This document shows positions 33,194 to 42,472 of a DNA stretch of 64,000 nt, one piece after another (position 1 is the first letter of the stretch; every line of letters begins with the position of its first letter). The position numbers and the translations under genes were made by a program. This DNA is from Shewanella sp. 1CM18E (GTDB lineage Bacteria > Pseudomonadota > Gammaproteobacteria > Enterobacterales > Shewanellaceae): NCBI RefSeq assembly GCF_023161665.1, contig NZ_JALNTW010000019.1:1-64000 (forward strand), in the 5' to 3' direction. Under the pieces are notes generated by a model. The model did no database searches. It was given only the letters and a program-made list of their open reading frames with translations, and was not told the DNA's origin.

Positions 33194-33586
33194 TCAGCCC
33201 AATAAACCCAACCACACCTCTGAATCTGGGCCGACAACACATTCACCGTCAACTCGTAACGACATACGTAATCGGCAACGGCGGGTGACTTCTTTAAACT
33301 CGTCATCCGGTAACTGCCTAACAGAATCTACTAACGCTCGGCAATGAGCAGCGGTTTGCTCTTTTAGGGTGTAAAAAACCCATTTGCCCTTTTTTTCATG
33401 GTTCAGTAGTCCAGCGCGATACAGCATCTTTAAATTGCGCGACACGTTATATTGCGTGTCACCAATAATATCCATCGCTTCAGCTACTGCCATACATTCA
33501 TCGACGTGCAAAAATAACCAAAACAAGCGCAAGCGATTAGGCTCAGACAATGCTTTTAGCGCATCAATATACTTTTCATCGATCAT
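33194..33586 (-). CDS. ArsR-family transcriptional regulator
   Basis: A 130-residue ArsR/SmtB-type winged-helix protein: ALSEPNRLRLFWLF (about 12-25), then DTQYNVSRNLKMLYRAGLL as the recognition region and GKWVFYTL as the wing. The classical ELCVCDL metal motif is altered to DECMAVAEA. Cys residues remain at about 30, 81, 103 and 115, so metal or metalloid sensing is possible but not standard. It lies between the permease gene upstream and the GNAT gene downstream. A strong hairpin (33608-33631) separates it from the permease. Confidence 0.88.
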   Translation of the reverse strand: MIDEKYIDALKALSEPNRLRLFWLFLHVDECMAVAEAMDIIGDTQYNVSRNLKMLYRAGLLNHEKKGKWVFYTLKEQTAAHCRALVDSVRQLPDDEFKEVTRRCRLRMSLRVDGECVVGPDSEVWLGLLG

Positions 33587-33607
33587 GCAATTACCTTTTC
33601 AACAAAA

Positions 33608-33631
33608 CACGCCACTCAACTGAGTGGCGTG
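33608..33631 (-). terminator. Hairpin between permease and arsR
   Basis: CACGCCACTCA / TGAGTGGCGTG, an 11-bp perfect stem with a 2-base centre. On the minus strand it is followed by TTTTGTTG, so it probably ends or attenuates the permease transcript. Confidence 0.65.
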
Positions 33632-33637
33632 ACGTCT

Positions 33638-34603
33638 TTATACAACATATTGGAAGATAGCACCGCCAATTATCGCTGTAATTAATACAATGCCCACAAA
33701 CGCGATGACCGCTTTGCGCTTTAGTACCGCAGATACTAACGCGATTTCAGGCAAACTAGCACCTGTACCACCAATAATTAATGCTAAGGCAGCACCTAAA
33801 CCCATACCTTTGGCAATTAGCACTTTAAGTAATGGAATTGCCATTTCGATACGTAGGTACAGCGGAATACCAATCAAAGAAGCAATAACAATCGAGCCAA
33901 AGCTATCACCACCAACATATTTCTCTACCATGTCTGCAGGTAAATAGGCCGCTGAGAAACCGCTGATTGCCGCGCCCAATAATACGTATGGAATAATGCG
34001 CTTAAATAGCGACCATGCACCTGCCATGGCGTTTTTCATTCTTGAAGCTGACGTCGACACGCCGCCACAGGTATTGGCTTTAGTACCGCTACAGCCTTTG
34101 GCTTTAGTGCCTTCTAGTTCATCACCACGCTTAATCTCATTTCTCCACGGAGACTTAGAGATCAAATAACCACCCAGTACCGCTGCGGTAAAGGTAATTA
34201 GGAAATAGATCACTGTGATCTTCAAACCAAAAGCTGCGTAAATCATTGCCAATACAATGAAGTTACACAAAGGCGCTGAAATAATAAAACTCATTACAGT
34301 ACCCAGCGATGCGCCCATCGAGGCCATGCCCATAGTCACTGGCACTACAGCAGCGCTACAAAATGGGGTCAACATACCAAACAGTGCGCCTAACAACGAG
34401 CCCCACTTTTCGTGTCTAGTTAATGTCTGTTGCAGTCTATCTTGCGGAATATATTCGCGCATGATGCCGGTTAATAACGACACAATTGCAATAATAACCA
34501 CTAAGCCTTTGGCTACATATAAGAACTCGTTTAACGCTATAACTAATTTTGCATCCACTTTCACAATCTCTATCAATGACAAGTTTGCGGATCGTACGCA
34601 CAC
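33638..34603 (-). CDS. ArsP/DUF318-type membrane permease
   Basis: An inner-membrane protein of about 321 residues with around eight hydrophobic segments in two halves, joined by a hydrophilic loop containing KGCSGTKANTCGG. The first half has TPFCSAAVVPVTMG, the place where ArsP (organoarsenical efflux) proteins have a TPFCSCS-like motif. The second Cys is replaced by Ala. The second half has a GGTGASLPE motif. The start is uncertain: an in-frame GTG about 40 bases downstream has a plausible ribosome site and removes a polar leader. The linked ArsR gene suggests metalloid or metal control; the substrate is unproven. Confidence 0.82.
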   Translation of the reverse strand: MCVRSANLSLIEIVKVDAKLVIALNEFLYVAKGLVVIIAIVSLLTGIMREYIPQDRLQQTLTRHEKWGSLLGALFGMLTPFCSAAVVPVTMGMASMGASLGTVMSFIISAPLCNFIVLAMIYAAFGLKITVIYFLITFTAAVLGGYLISKSPWRNEIKRGDELEGTKAKGCSGTKANTCGGVSTSASRMKNAMAGAWSLFKRIIPYVLLGAAISGFSAAYLPADMVEKYVGGDSFGSIVIASLIGIPLYLRIEMAIPLLKVLIAKGMGLGAALALIIGGTGASLPEIALVSAVLKRKAVIAFVGIVLITAIIGGAIFQYVV

Positions 34604-34800
34604 ATGCGCATTTGTGCAAGTGTGATTTTAGAGGTATTTGCAGGAATAAAATATAATGATTAAAAACAAGGTATTAAATGAGCACTATGAAATAACAGAA
34701 TAAGTAGCAATTAAAGAAAAAAGCGTAAGCTAGTGCCAATGGTGGCGCTAGCTTGGTGTAAACCTTCGAATCGAAAATTAGATTCAAGGTCAAAAAGAGT

Positions 34801-35733
34801 CTACTCGAACTCCGCACGAGTAAACTCGACTAACTGTTGATACAGCCATTTATGGGCCGGATCATTAATACTTTGTTTGTGCCATACCAAGCTATAGGCC
34901 ACCTCGCCATAATCCAGTGGTAACGGTTTAATAACTAAACCTTTAGCCTGCAGGGCAGTTTCAGCCCAGCGACGCGAACAGGTAAATAATAACTCACTGT
35001 GATGACATAAGAGCGCCGCACTGCCAAAATCAGCAACTGAAATCGGCACCGCGCGGTTTAATTGTTGCTGGGCGAGCAGCATCTCGAAAAATGGTGTATT
35101 TAAGTCAGTATCGCTAATGCCAACATGGCTGTAACTAAGGTAATCATGGATGCTTAGCAGCTCTTTACTTGCTAACGAGTGCGATGGATTCATCAGGCAC
35201 ACCATTTCATCGTTAATAATGGTTTGCCACACTAATTCATGCTGCAAAATAGGCGGCTGGCTTCTGTCGTGGGGCAAGACGATAAAATCTAAGTTGCCTT
35301 TAATTAGCCCCTCAAATCCGACACTGTCTTTAGCCAAAATATCTAAACGAATATTCGGTGCTTGATTAAGCACATGGGCGCAAAATTTAGCGGCCAACAA
35401 CTCAAAGGTACTTTCGCGCATCGCCAATGAAAAACGCCCTTCGTATTGAGCCGGGTTAAACGCCTCTTGAGTCACCAATTGATTCATGTCATTGATAATT
35501 TGATGCACGCTTGGGCCAAGTCTGCGGGCTAATGGCGTGGCCACTAGCTTGTTGCCGTGGCGATAAAACAGTTCATCATCAAGGCTTAACCTAAGTTGGC
35601 TTAAGGTTTTACTGACTGAAGACGGGCTAAGACATAAACGCTGGGCGCTATCGGTAACGCTCAAGGTGTCGAGCATGACATGTAAAGTGATCAGATGTTT
35701 CATACTGATCCGTGAAAGTTTAGCGAGATCCAT
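34801..35733 (-). CDS. LysR-family transcriptional regulator
   Basis: A 310-residue LysR protein. Helix-turn-helix at about 10-70 (VMLDTLSVTDSAQRLCLSPS, SVSKTLSQLRLSL); effector domain after about 95. It is divergent from trmL (177 bp) and has no metabolic gene beside it, so its target is unknown. It is related in style to the LysR at 47264. Confidence 0.87.
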   Translation of the reverse strand: MDLAKLSRISMKHLITLHVMLDTLSVTDSAQRLCLSPSSVSKTLSQLRLSLDDELFYRHGNKLVATPLARRLGPSVHQIINDMNQLVTQEAFNPAQYEGRFSLAMRESTFELLAAKFCAHVLNQAPNIRLDILAKDSVGFEGLIKGNLDFIVLPHDRSQPPILQHELVWQTIINDEMVCLMNPSHSLASKELLSIHDYLSYSHVGISDTDLNTPFFEMLLAQQQLNRAVPISVADFGSAALLCHHSELLFTCSRRWAETALQAKGLVIKPLPLDYGEVAYSLVWHKQSINDPAHKWLYQQLVEFTRAEFE

Positions 35734-35910
35734 AGCCCTGCCTAAAACCGTGCATTCATAAACTGGAATATAGTCCTAAAATAGGCAATAGCATAAGGTT
35801 AAGCCCCGTAATCACGAGCTAACTCACGCAACTCTTTAGCTGCAGCACTATTTTCCGCATCGCGGTTTTTACCGTATAATCTCCGCTCACCAATTTTTAG
35901 GTAGGCTAGC

Positions 35911-36372
35911 ATGTTTCATATCGCGCTTTACGAACCGGAAATCGCCCCAAATACCGGTAATATTATCCGTTTAATCGCCAACAATGGCTGTCATCTACAT
36001 CTTATTGAGCCATTAGGTTTTGATTTAGAAGATAAAAAGTTGCGTCGCGCGGGTTTAGACTATGCCGATTTAGCCAATGTGACCCACCATAAAAACTTCG
36101 ATGCGTTTCTTGAAGCTATGGCAGGCAAACGCATTATGGCCTGCACTACGAAAGGTAGCCGCCCGCACTCGGAGCTAACTTTTAAGCAAGACGATGTGTT
36201 GCTATTTGGCCCTGAAAGCCGTGGTTTACCAGCTGATATTATTGACTCAGTTCCAACGGAGCAGCGCCTTCGTATTCCTATGATGTCTACCAGCCGCAGC
36301 TTAAACCTGTCGAATGCAGTAGCCATTATCAGCTACGAAGCTTGGCGTCAGCTAGATTACGCCGGTATTTAA
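35911..36372 (+). CDS. trmL: tRNA (cytidine/uridine-34 2'-O)-methyltransferase TrmL
   Basis: A 153-residue SPOUT-class (SpoU) methyltransferase. It has the N-terminal IALYEPEIAPNTGNIIRLIA, then motif 2 LLFGPESRGLP and motif 3 IPMMSTSRSLNLSNAVAI forming the knotted SAM site. TrmL methylates the wobble base of certain leucine tRNAs. Length and motifs match E. coli TrmL. It is a single gene, followed by a short direct repeat and a terminator. Confidence 0.95.
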   Translation: MFHIALYEPEIAPNTGNIIRLIANNGCHLHLIEPLGFDLEDKKLRRAGLDYADLANVTHHKNFDAFLEAMAGKRIMACTTKGSRPHSELTFKQDDVLLFGPESRGLPADIIDSVPTEQRLRIPMMSTSRSLNLSNAVAIISYEAWRQLDYAGI

Positions 36373-36387
36373 CAGCGTCTAGAACAT

Positions 36388-36508
36388 GTTCCAGACACAA
36401 CGCGAAAAGCTGTCCATTCGTGGGCTAGTTTCTGACATAAGTGTTCTCGACATAAAGCATAAGCTGTCCTTCCATGAACTAGTTTTGCCATAAGTGTTCC
36501 AGACACAA
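36388..36508. repeat. Imperfect direct repeat of about 54 bp downstream of trmL
   Basis: Units beginning AAGCTGTCC at 36407 and 36461 share the order AAGCTGTCC ... CTAGTTT ... CATAAGTGTTC ... GACA. A partial third unit (GTTCCAGACACA) precedes them at 36388. About two and a half degenerate copies in all. It is gene-free and of unknown role, and could be a short dispersed repeat. Confidence 0.65.
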
Positions 36509-36535
36509 ACAAGCCGCGATAATCGCGGCTTTTTG
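36508..36535. terminator. Terminator after trmL
   Basis: AAGCCGCGAT-A-ATCGCGGCTTTTT: a 9-bp GC-rich stem with T-run. Confidence 0.88.
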
Positions 36536-36571
36536 CTGGGTTCACTGACACGATTGCAGCACTAAAGGTAG

Positions 36572-37993
36572 TTAGCCACCAAAGCCCACGTCAGTCATAT
36601 TCACTTGCTTCACCTTGCCGTGCTCTTTGGCAATTGGCGCGATTTTGGCTGCATTACCAATAATCACAAACTGCAGGTTGTTTTTCGGGAAGTAAGTGTC
36701 GATTAAACGCTTCGATTCCTCTAACGTTAAGCCGTCAACCTTAGCTTGAAACTCATTAATAAAAGCGTCGTCAAAACCATACAGGTACATGTCAGACATT
36801 AAACCTGCTAGCTGACCGCTGGTTTCGTACTTAGGCGGAAACTGCCCTTTTACATAAGCCTTAGCTGAGTCTAAGGTGACTTGATCTAACCCTTGTTCCC
36901 AAAGTCTGGCATAGGTTTTTAACGCAAGATCTATGGTTTCTTTAGTGGTAGCGGTTTGGGTAAAGGTACTGATTTTAAAGGTACCTGACGCCGAATATGT
37001 ACTGAAGCCTGAACGTGCGCCATAGGTTAATCCGGCATTAACTCGTAGCTCATCGTTAAGCCATGAGGTAAAGCGGCCACCTAAAATAGTGTTAATAACG
37101 GTTAAGCCTACAAAGTCTGGATTATCGCGGCTAATGCCCATGCCACCAATCAAAAATGTAGTTTCAATGGCATCAGGCTTGTCTACTAGCAATACATCCG
37201 CTGCATCTAACTTAGGTAAGCCTTTTGATAAGTCTATAAGTGCAGCTGGCTCAGAATCTTGCCAGTCGGCGAATAAGCTTTCTAACTTAGCCTGCATCTT
37301 TGCGGGCTCGAAATCCCCGACAACACTAATAGCGGTATTTGATGGTTGGTAAAAGCTCTTATGGAAAGCACGTAGCTGGTTAACCGTTAACTCAGTTAGT
37401 GAATCACGATTACCCGATGTGGCGTTGCCATAAGGGTGATCAGCAAAAACTAGCTTGTCGTAGTAACGATTAATCACGGCGCGAGGGCTTTCTTTAGCTT
37501 GTGATAATCCTGCAATTTCTCGCTGGCGCAGCTTATCAAATTCACCAGCATCAAAGTCTGGCGTCACTAATACATCTTTAATCAGCGGCAGCATTTTATC
37601 GGCGTCTTTCGCCATAAAGTCACTACTAATACAACTGCCTTCTTTACCTGCGCCGCTGTTTAAGCTGGCCCCTAAAAAGTCGACCTCTTGCTCGATTTCC
37701 AGCTTAGTTTTACCTGCCGCGCCAAGCATAAGACCTGCCGCTGTTAGCTCGGCAACGCCAGAGGTGGTGTCGTTTACTGCACCAGCTCGTACAGTGGCAT
37801 TAATAGTGATTAGCGGCACTTCACGTTGCGGCATCATATATACGGTTAAGCCATTAGAAAGCGTGACTTGCTGATAGCTAGGCACACTAAAACTCCCCGT
37901 ATCGACTGTTGCTGGTGCTTGAGTTGCAGCGCAACCTGAAAGGGTTAACGCGCCTGCAACGGCAATGGCTGTGAGTAGCTGTTTAGGTTGCAT
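36572..37993 (-). CDS. M16-family lipoprotein, inactive partner subunit
   Basis: A protein of about 473 residues with the M16 (pitrilysin/insulinase) fold in two halves. The signal peptide ends in the lipobox LTLSGC. The HxxEH zinc motif is absent: the equivalent segment reads SGVAELTAAGLML, so it is probably not catalytic alone. It pairs with the upstream active M16 gene, like the two-subunit M16B proteases. The ATG at 37993 has AAGGTGGG upstream and gives a normal signal peptide. An ATG at 38032 overlapping the upstream stop (ATGA) is an alternative start. Confidence 0.87.
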   Translation of the reverse strand: MQPKQLLTAIAVAGALTLSGCAATQAPATVDTGSFSVPSYQQVTLSNGLTVYMMPQREVPLITINATVRAGAVNDTTSGVAELTAAGLMLGAAGKTKLEIEQEVDFLGASLNSGAGKEGSCISSDFMAKDADKMLPLIKDVLVTPDFDAGEFDKLRQREIAGLSQAKESPRAVINRYYDKLVFADHPYGNATSGNRDSLTELTVNQLRAFHKSFYQPSNTAISVVGDFEPAKMQAKLESLFADWQDSEPAALIDLSKGLPKLDAADVLLVDKPDAIETTFLIGGMGISRDNPDFVGLTVINTILGGRFTSWLNDELRVNAGLTYGARSGFSTYSASGTFKISTFTQTATTKETIDLALKTYARLWEQGLDQVTLDSAKAYVKGQFPPKYETSGQLAGLMSDMYLYGFDDAFINEFQAKVDGLTLEESKRLIDTYFPKNNLQFVIIGNAAKIAPIAKEHGKVKQVNMTDVGFGG

Positions 37994-38028
37994 AAACGTT
38001 AGCCCACCTTGGGATGAATTTAATGTTT

Positions 38029-39360
38029 TCATTGGTCAGCCTCCTCTTCTGCAGCCAGCACAGCGACTGTGCGATTTGAACGTTTTAAGTAAGTTTGTGC
38101 TACACGCTGAATATCTTCTGGCGTGACTTTGTTGTATTGCTCCGGCGCATTAAATAGTTTGTCGTAGCTACCAAAAAACAGCTCATAGGTGCCTATGGTA
38201 TTCGCCTTACCATTAATCGTTTCCATGGTGCGATAAAAGCCCATTAACTTTATGTTCTTCACTTTTTCAAGCTCAGCAGCTGTAACACCCTCTTGAGCTA
38301 CTCGTTTAATTTCACTGAGCATGGCATCTTCAAGCTCTGGCGCTGTTACGCCCGGATTAGCTACGCCCATGACATAGAACAAGTTAGGGTCAAACGACAT
38401 CGGCATATAGGTATCAACCTGAATGGCTACTTGCTTGTCGACCAAGCCTTGATACATGCGCGAGCTGTTGCCTGTGGTTAAAATTGATGACAACAGATCC
38501 AGCGCATAATAGTCACTATTAGAGGTAGCAGGTACATGGTAGCCCAGCATCACATTCGGAGTGCTGACAGAAGCTTTTTGTACAAACACGCGGCGCTCAC
38601 CTTTTTGCAGCGGCTCAACGGTTTTCACTTCTCTTGGCGGTGCTTGCGCTGGAATAGGCGCAAAGTATTTATTGGCTAGTTTTTTTACTTCAGCCAGCTT
38701 TACATCACCAGCAATCACCACTACTGCGTTATTCGGTGCATAGTAAGTTTTGTGGTATTGAGTTAAATCATCTAGCGTCCAAGCGGCAATATCTGATTCA
38801 TGGCCAATCACCGACCAGCTATATGGATGCGCTCTAAAGGCTGCGCCTTTTAATTCTTCTTGGATCACTCGCCAGTTTGAGTTTTCAAGCCCGGTTAAGC
38901 GCTCTGATGCAACAACGCCGCGCTCGCTCTCTACCATCTGCTCATTAATATCGAGATTTTCGATGCGATCAGCTTCAAGATCAAAAATGGTTTCAAGGGC
39001 GTTGGCGGGGAACCAGTCGGTATACACGGTGAGGTTTTCTGTTGTGTATGCATTGTTAGCACCACCAGCGGCTTCCATTGTACGGTCGAACATCTTAGGG
39101 CCGTATTTTTTAGAACCGTTGAACATCATATGTTCGAAAAAATGCGAAATACCGGTGATCCCAGGCACTTCATTACGGGAGCCAACTTTCCAGAATAAGT
39201 ACATATTGGCATTAGGGATAGAACTGTCTTCTAACACCATAATTTTCATGCCGTTATCCAAAGTAAAACTTTGAATATCTTCAGCTTTAGTGGCGTGAGC
39301 CATCGGCATTGCCATTAGCAAGCCAAGAGACATAAACAATGCCTTGGTATAGCGCTTCAT
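38029..39360 (-). CDS. M16-family zinc metallopeptidase, active subunit
   Basis: A 443-residue secreted peptidase. A signal peptide (to about AHA, residue 23) is followed by an M16 domain with the zinc motif HFFEH (His73, Glu76, His77) and the downstream Glu in the ESERGVVASERL region. These enzymes degrade peptides in a clamshell chamber, often as active/inactive pairs. The downstream gene encodes the partner lacking HxxEH, with a possible 4-base overlap. Substrates are unknown. Confidence 0.9.
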   Translation of the reverse strand: MKRYTKALFMSLGLLMAMPMAHATKAEDIQSFTLDNGMKIMVLEDSSIPNANMYLFWKVGSRNEVPGITGISHFFEHMMFNGSKKYGPKMFDRTMEAAGGANNAYTTENLTVYTDWFPANALETIFDLEADRIENLDINEQMVESERGVVASERLTGLENSNWRVIQEELKGAAFRAHPYSWSVIGHESDIAAWTLDDLTQYHKTYYAPNNAVVVIAGDVKLAEVKKLANKYFAPIPAQAPPREVKTVEPLQKGERRVFVQKASVSTPNVMLGYHVPATSNSDYYALDLLSSILTTGNSSRMYQGLVDKQVAIQVDTYMPMSFDPNLFYVMGVANPGVTAPELEDAMLSEIKRVAQEGVTAAELEKVKNIKLMGFYRTMETINGKANTIGTYELFFGSYDKLFNAPEQYNKVTPEDIQRVAQTYLKRSNRTVAVLAAEEEADQ

Positions 39361-39638
39361 TATTCGCTCCTTGTTTGAGCACTGCCGTCCTATCTAGTTT
39401 TTACGTTTCTAGAAAGCACGACAGCCTAGGTATAACTTCGATAAATACTGTTCTTACAATAAGATTTCGCGATGAAATCCGCGTCCATCAAAAAGCAAAT
39501 CAGCGACAAAATCAAATTAACGACACAAATATTTGTAACCTAAGGTAAACAAGTAGTAACAAAGCCGTAATGGAATTTTAGTTAGCCGTTGTTTTATGCT
39601 AGTTTCAAATGCTAATTCATTGAAAGTTAGGCCGCCGT

Positions 39639-40307
39639 ATGCCATCAGAAAAGGACTTCAAAACATTAGACTCGCTCAACTGCAATACCGAAGTGCATTT
39701 GCAGTTACTCACTCCCACGCAAACCATACGCCTGCGTAGTCGCTTAATTGGTGTCGATCCCGGCCGTGCGGTGATTTTATCCTTAGGTAATGACAAAGCC
39801 TGGCAAGGCGCCACTTCGTTTCTGCGTGAACGGCAAAGCGTGGTCATTCGAGTAGTAAAAAGCGATGAGCATGATGCCAATATCTTGGCCTTCAGAAGCA
39901 CCATTCAACAAGTAGTGAGCTCAACCGGACGCTGGCTCATTATTACTTACCCGCGCGAACTACAAACTGTATCGCTAAGGCAGCATTCACGGGTACCGAT
40001 TAACATTAAAGCCAGTTTAACGGCGATTGATTCGAGCGAAGTGATTGCCAGTGGATTCTTAAAAGATATCTCTATTAAAGGTGGCGCATTTGCCGCAGAA
40101 GCCAGAAGTAATTTTATTATTGATAGCCAATTCAAGTTGAATGTTGAGCTCGATGACGAAATACTGACGATTGCTGTTACCTTAAAAAATCAGCAAGAGC
40201 TCGAGCCACAATCAGGTTTAGCTCAGTACGGTTTTGTGCTCGATACCGAGGAGCAAGAAACAGAAGCGCTAGTGCAAAAAGTGGTGTTGCATCATTTAAA
40301 TAGCTAA
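39639..40307 (+). CDS. PilZ-domain (c-di-GMP-binding) protein, YcgR-like
   Basis: A 222-residue protein. The N-terminal YcgR-like beta domain (about 10-110) is followed by a PilZ domain (about 112-215) with both binding motifs: RQHSR (RxxxR) and DISIKGG (D/NxSxxG). Such proteins act as c-di-GMP receptors, often as flagellar brakes. No motility genes are adjacent. A PAS-GGDEF-EAL protein that could make or break c-di-GMP is encoded at 42836. Confidence 0.88.
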   Translation: MPSEKDFKTLDSLNCNTEVHLQLLTPTQTIRLRSRLIGVDPGRAVILSLGNDKAWQGATSFLRERQSVVIRVVKSDEHDANILAFRSTIQQVVSSTGRWLIITYPRELQTVSLRQHSRVPINIKASLTAIDSSEVIASGFLKDISIKGGAFAAEARSNFIIDSQFKLNVELDDEILTIAVTLKNQQELEPQSGLAQYGFVLDTEEQETEALVQKVVLHHLNS

Positions 40308-40324
40308 CCGATATTATCTTGCAT

Positions 40325-40364
40325 AAAAAAGCCACTCAGTAATCAATTGCAGAGTGGCTTTTTT
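40325..40364. terminator. Bidirectional terminator after the PilZ gene
   Basis: AAAAAAGCCACTC / GAGTGGCTTTTTT: a 7-bp GC stem, 14-base loop, A- and T-runs, between convergent genes. Confidence 0.85.
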
Positions 40365-40373
40365 GTACTGTAT

Positions 40374-41342
40374 TTATTGCTGTAGAAAAACCTGCTCAAT
40401 TTTCTGTAATAACTGTGGCGATTTCAGCTCAGTTTCTTGGGTCATTAACAACGAGAAGTTTTCTGCAATAATCTCTTCTGGGTGAATAATGTAGTTGGTG
40501 TTACGACCAATCTGTTTAAAGAAGCCCTTAAGCTCGGACACCTTAACAATTTGCGGATTGTTAGCATCATAGATATTGGTGCTCGCTTGTTCTGAGTCAC
40601 CCACAATCACAAAATTAAACTCAAGATAATCAAAGAACTCGCCGCCTTTTTCTAGGCTATATTGCGGCTCTGCAGAGTAAAGAATAGGCACGGCCCACAC
40701 TAATTTGTCTTGGTAGCTGACTCGAATGGCAAAGTCATTTACTGGTGCATCTGGATTAGTGATCTTTTGTCGCTTAAGTGGTGTTGGGAAACTAATTTCT
40801 CCCACAGGATAAAAACCAATGGCTTGATACAGTTTTTGCTTTATATCGGGATTATGGCGAGAAAAAATGTGCAGTAATTCATGGGCGACTAATCCGGGTA
40901 AGCCCGCTTCATTGGCAATCTGCTTCTGCTGCAAGATAATCGCTTGGCCACGAGTATAAGCTGCACCGCCCTCTTCTAGGCCTGTGGTCTTAATCAACTC
41001 GATAGGCTTGGGCAAATCAACCTTCAGCGCCGTTAATTGCGGTAATATTTGCTGGTAAGCTTGGTTTACCGCCGCTTTCTCAGCGTCGCTCCAATCTAAG
41101 GTTTGGGTCGCCACAAACGCCAGATATTCAGTTTTACTTGGGTCATCGGCGCGCTTCATACGAGACGCCATATCAAACGGGCTAATGCCACGAACAAAGT
41201 CGTCTTCTTGAGTTAACACTGAGGCGGCCTCGGTCTTAGTTAAAAACGAAATGGCCTCAGTTGCAGCCCAAGTTGTCCCCGATAGCAAAACACTTAAGCA
41301 AAACAACATGCCATAGATGAATGCCGATAATATTGCTTTCAT
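40374..41342 (-). CDS. Secreted putative zinc metallopeptidase
   Basis: A 322-residue protein with a signal peptide (cleaved near TWA, residue 26). The candidate zinc site is HELLH (His154, Glu155, His158) with His163 nearby and a later Glu in EEIIAENFSLL. This HExxH arrangement suggests a gluzincin-type peptidase, but I do not recognise a named family. The ATG at 41342 is chosen because AAGGA lies 9 bases before it; upstream ATGs lack good spacing and would place the signal peptide too far in. Confidence 0.72.
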   Translation of the reverse strand: MKAILSAFIYGMLFCLSVLLSGTTWAATEAISFLTKTEAASVLTQEDDFVRGISPFDMASRMKRADDPSKTEYLAFVATQTLDWSDAEKAAVNQAYQQILPQLTALKVDLPKPIELIKTTGLEEGGAAYTRGQAIILQQKQIANEAGLPGLVAHELLHIFSRHNPDIKQKLYQAIGFYPVGEISFPTPLKRQKITNPDAPVNDFAIRVSYQDKLVWAVPILYSAEPQYSLEKGGEFFDYLEFNFVIVGDSEQASTNIYDANNPQIVKVSELKGFFKQIGRNTNYIIHPEEIIAENFSLLMTQETELKSPQLLQKIEQVFLQQ

Positions 41343-41418
41343 ACTGCTCATTCCTTTGTTCATATTTTGCCACCGACTATAGCAAGTTGTAGCCACAAGA
41401 CGACAGTGCTATATGCTT

Positions 41419-42054
41419 TTAGCGTTTGGTAAATAGCACAACATCATTACCTAGCACTTCTAGCGCCCAACCATATTGCTGTGCAATCCACTCAAAGGTG
41501 TCTGTTGAATAGAAATTAATATGGGTTAAATCATTTTTGTAATGCCATTTGCTAAATGCTGTGACATCAGTGACTCGCTTGGTCATCACCAGCAGTATCG
41601 ACCCAGGCTTTAATAAACTATCGAGACGAGTTAATAGTGCTTGGGCATCAGCCACGTGCTCAATCACCTCGGTCATGGTGATGAAGTCATATTGCTTGGC
41701 CAATTTTTCAGGCTGGTTAAAGTAGTAAAGATCGTAATTGCTGATCTCAAAACCTTGCTCAGCAGCCATTACACTTATGGTCGGCCCAGGGCCACAGCCA
41801 AAATCGAGTCCACTGGCATTTTTATCGACTCGCGCCAATACCGGATCTAACGCTCGTGATAAAAACTTGCGATAACCTAGATCATTGGCATCGTTTTGGT
41901 GCTGATCGTAAATCGCTTTTTCATCTGCAGCATTAAGCAGAAATTTATTCGGTACGCTGACCAAGGCGCAATGCTGGCAGCGCATATAGTCTCTAAATTT
42001 ATCTTGGTGAAAAAGCTGCAGCTCTGGCTGCTGGCACAACGGGCATGTACTCAA
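41419..42054 (-). CDS. Class I SAM-dependent methyltransferase with N-terminal zinc ribbon
   Basis: A 211-residue protein. A CPLC ... CQHC zinc-ribbon (residues 4-29) is followed by a Rossmann methyltransferase fold. Motif I is GLDFGCGPGPTISVMA (about 82-97), and the segment ITMTEVIEHVADA matches the motif III region. It resembles small methyltransferase-type-12 proteins of unknown substrate. It lies 76 bp upstream of the metallopeptidase gene on the same strand; no functional link is apparent. Confidence 0.85.
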   Translation of the reverse strand: MSTCPLCQQPELQLFHQDKFRDYMRCQHCALVSVPNKFLLNAADEKAIYDQHQNDANDLGYRKFLSRALDPVLARVDKNASGLDFGCGPGPTISVMAAEQGFEISNYDLYYFNQPEKLAKQYDFITMTEVIEHVADAQALLTRLDSLLKPGSILLVMTKRVTDVTAFSKWHYKNDLTHINFYSTDTFEWIAQQYGWALEVLGNDVVLFTKR

Positions 42055-42118
42055 TGATTATTCCTGCAATAACTAAAATAGGTTTTAAATCGCGGCTCTA
42101 AGCCTAAATAAACGGTCA

Positions 42119-42472
42119 TTATGGCTTGGGGATCTTCCGCTCTTTATTTGCCGCTTCTTGCGCTTCACGCAGATACTTTTGCTCTCGTGACTCACGTTGC
42201 TTAAATTGCTGTTGGGCTTTTTGTTTTTGCTCGCTTTCCCACTCCCCGGATTCTTGGCGTTTTAATACCTTTTTCTCTCGCTCTTGGGTTTGCATTGCTG
42301 CATCACGTGCCTTTTGTAACTGTTCTTGCTCAACTTTTTGCTTAATATCGTCAGCCTGTTCAGACAAGGAGTTAGCTCTTTTCAGCTCAGGCTCGCCTGC
42401 ATTGACTAAAAAGCAGCAACTGGCCAATGTTATGGCAGCCATAATGCGGTGTATTAATCCAAATGTTGTCAT
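42119..42472 (-). CDS. Secreted coiled-coil protein, unknown function
   Basis: A protein of about 117 residues with an N-terminal signal-like segment (cleaved near VNAGEP). The rest is a highly charged helix rich in Gln, Glu, Lys and Arg (KQKVEQEQLQKARD and similar), typical of a coiled coil. No family is recognised. The ATG at 42472 has AGGA upstream; an upstream ATG at 42499 would lengthen the leader. Confidence 0.6.
   Translation of the reverse strand: MTTFGLIHRIMAAITLASCCFLVNAGEPELKRANSLSEQADDIKQKVEQEQLQKARDAAMQTQEREKKVLKRQESGEWESEQKQKAQQQFKQRESREQKYLREAQEAANKERKIPKP

Noticed and set aside
34257..34625. 122-codon plus-strand frame opposite the permease
   Set aside because: Shadow of the ArsP-like permease; no ribosome site or domain.
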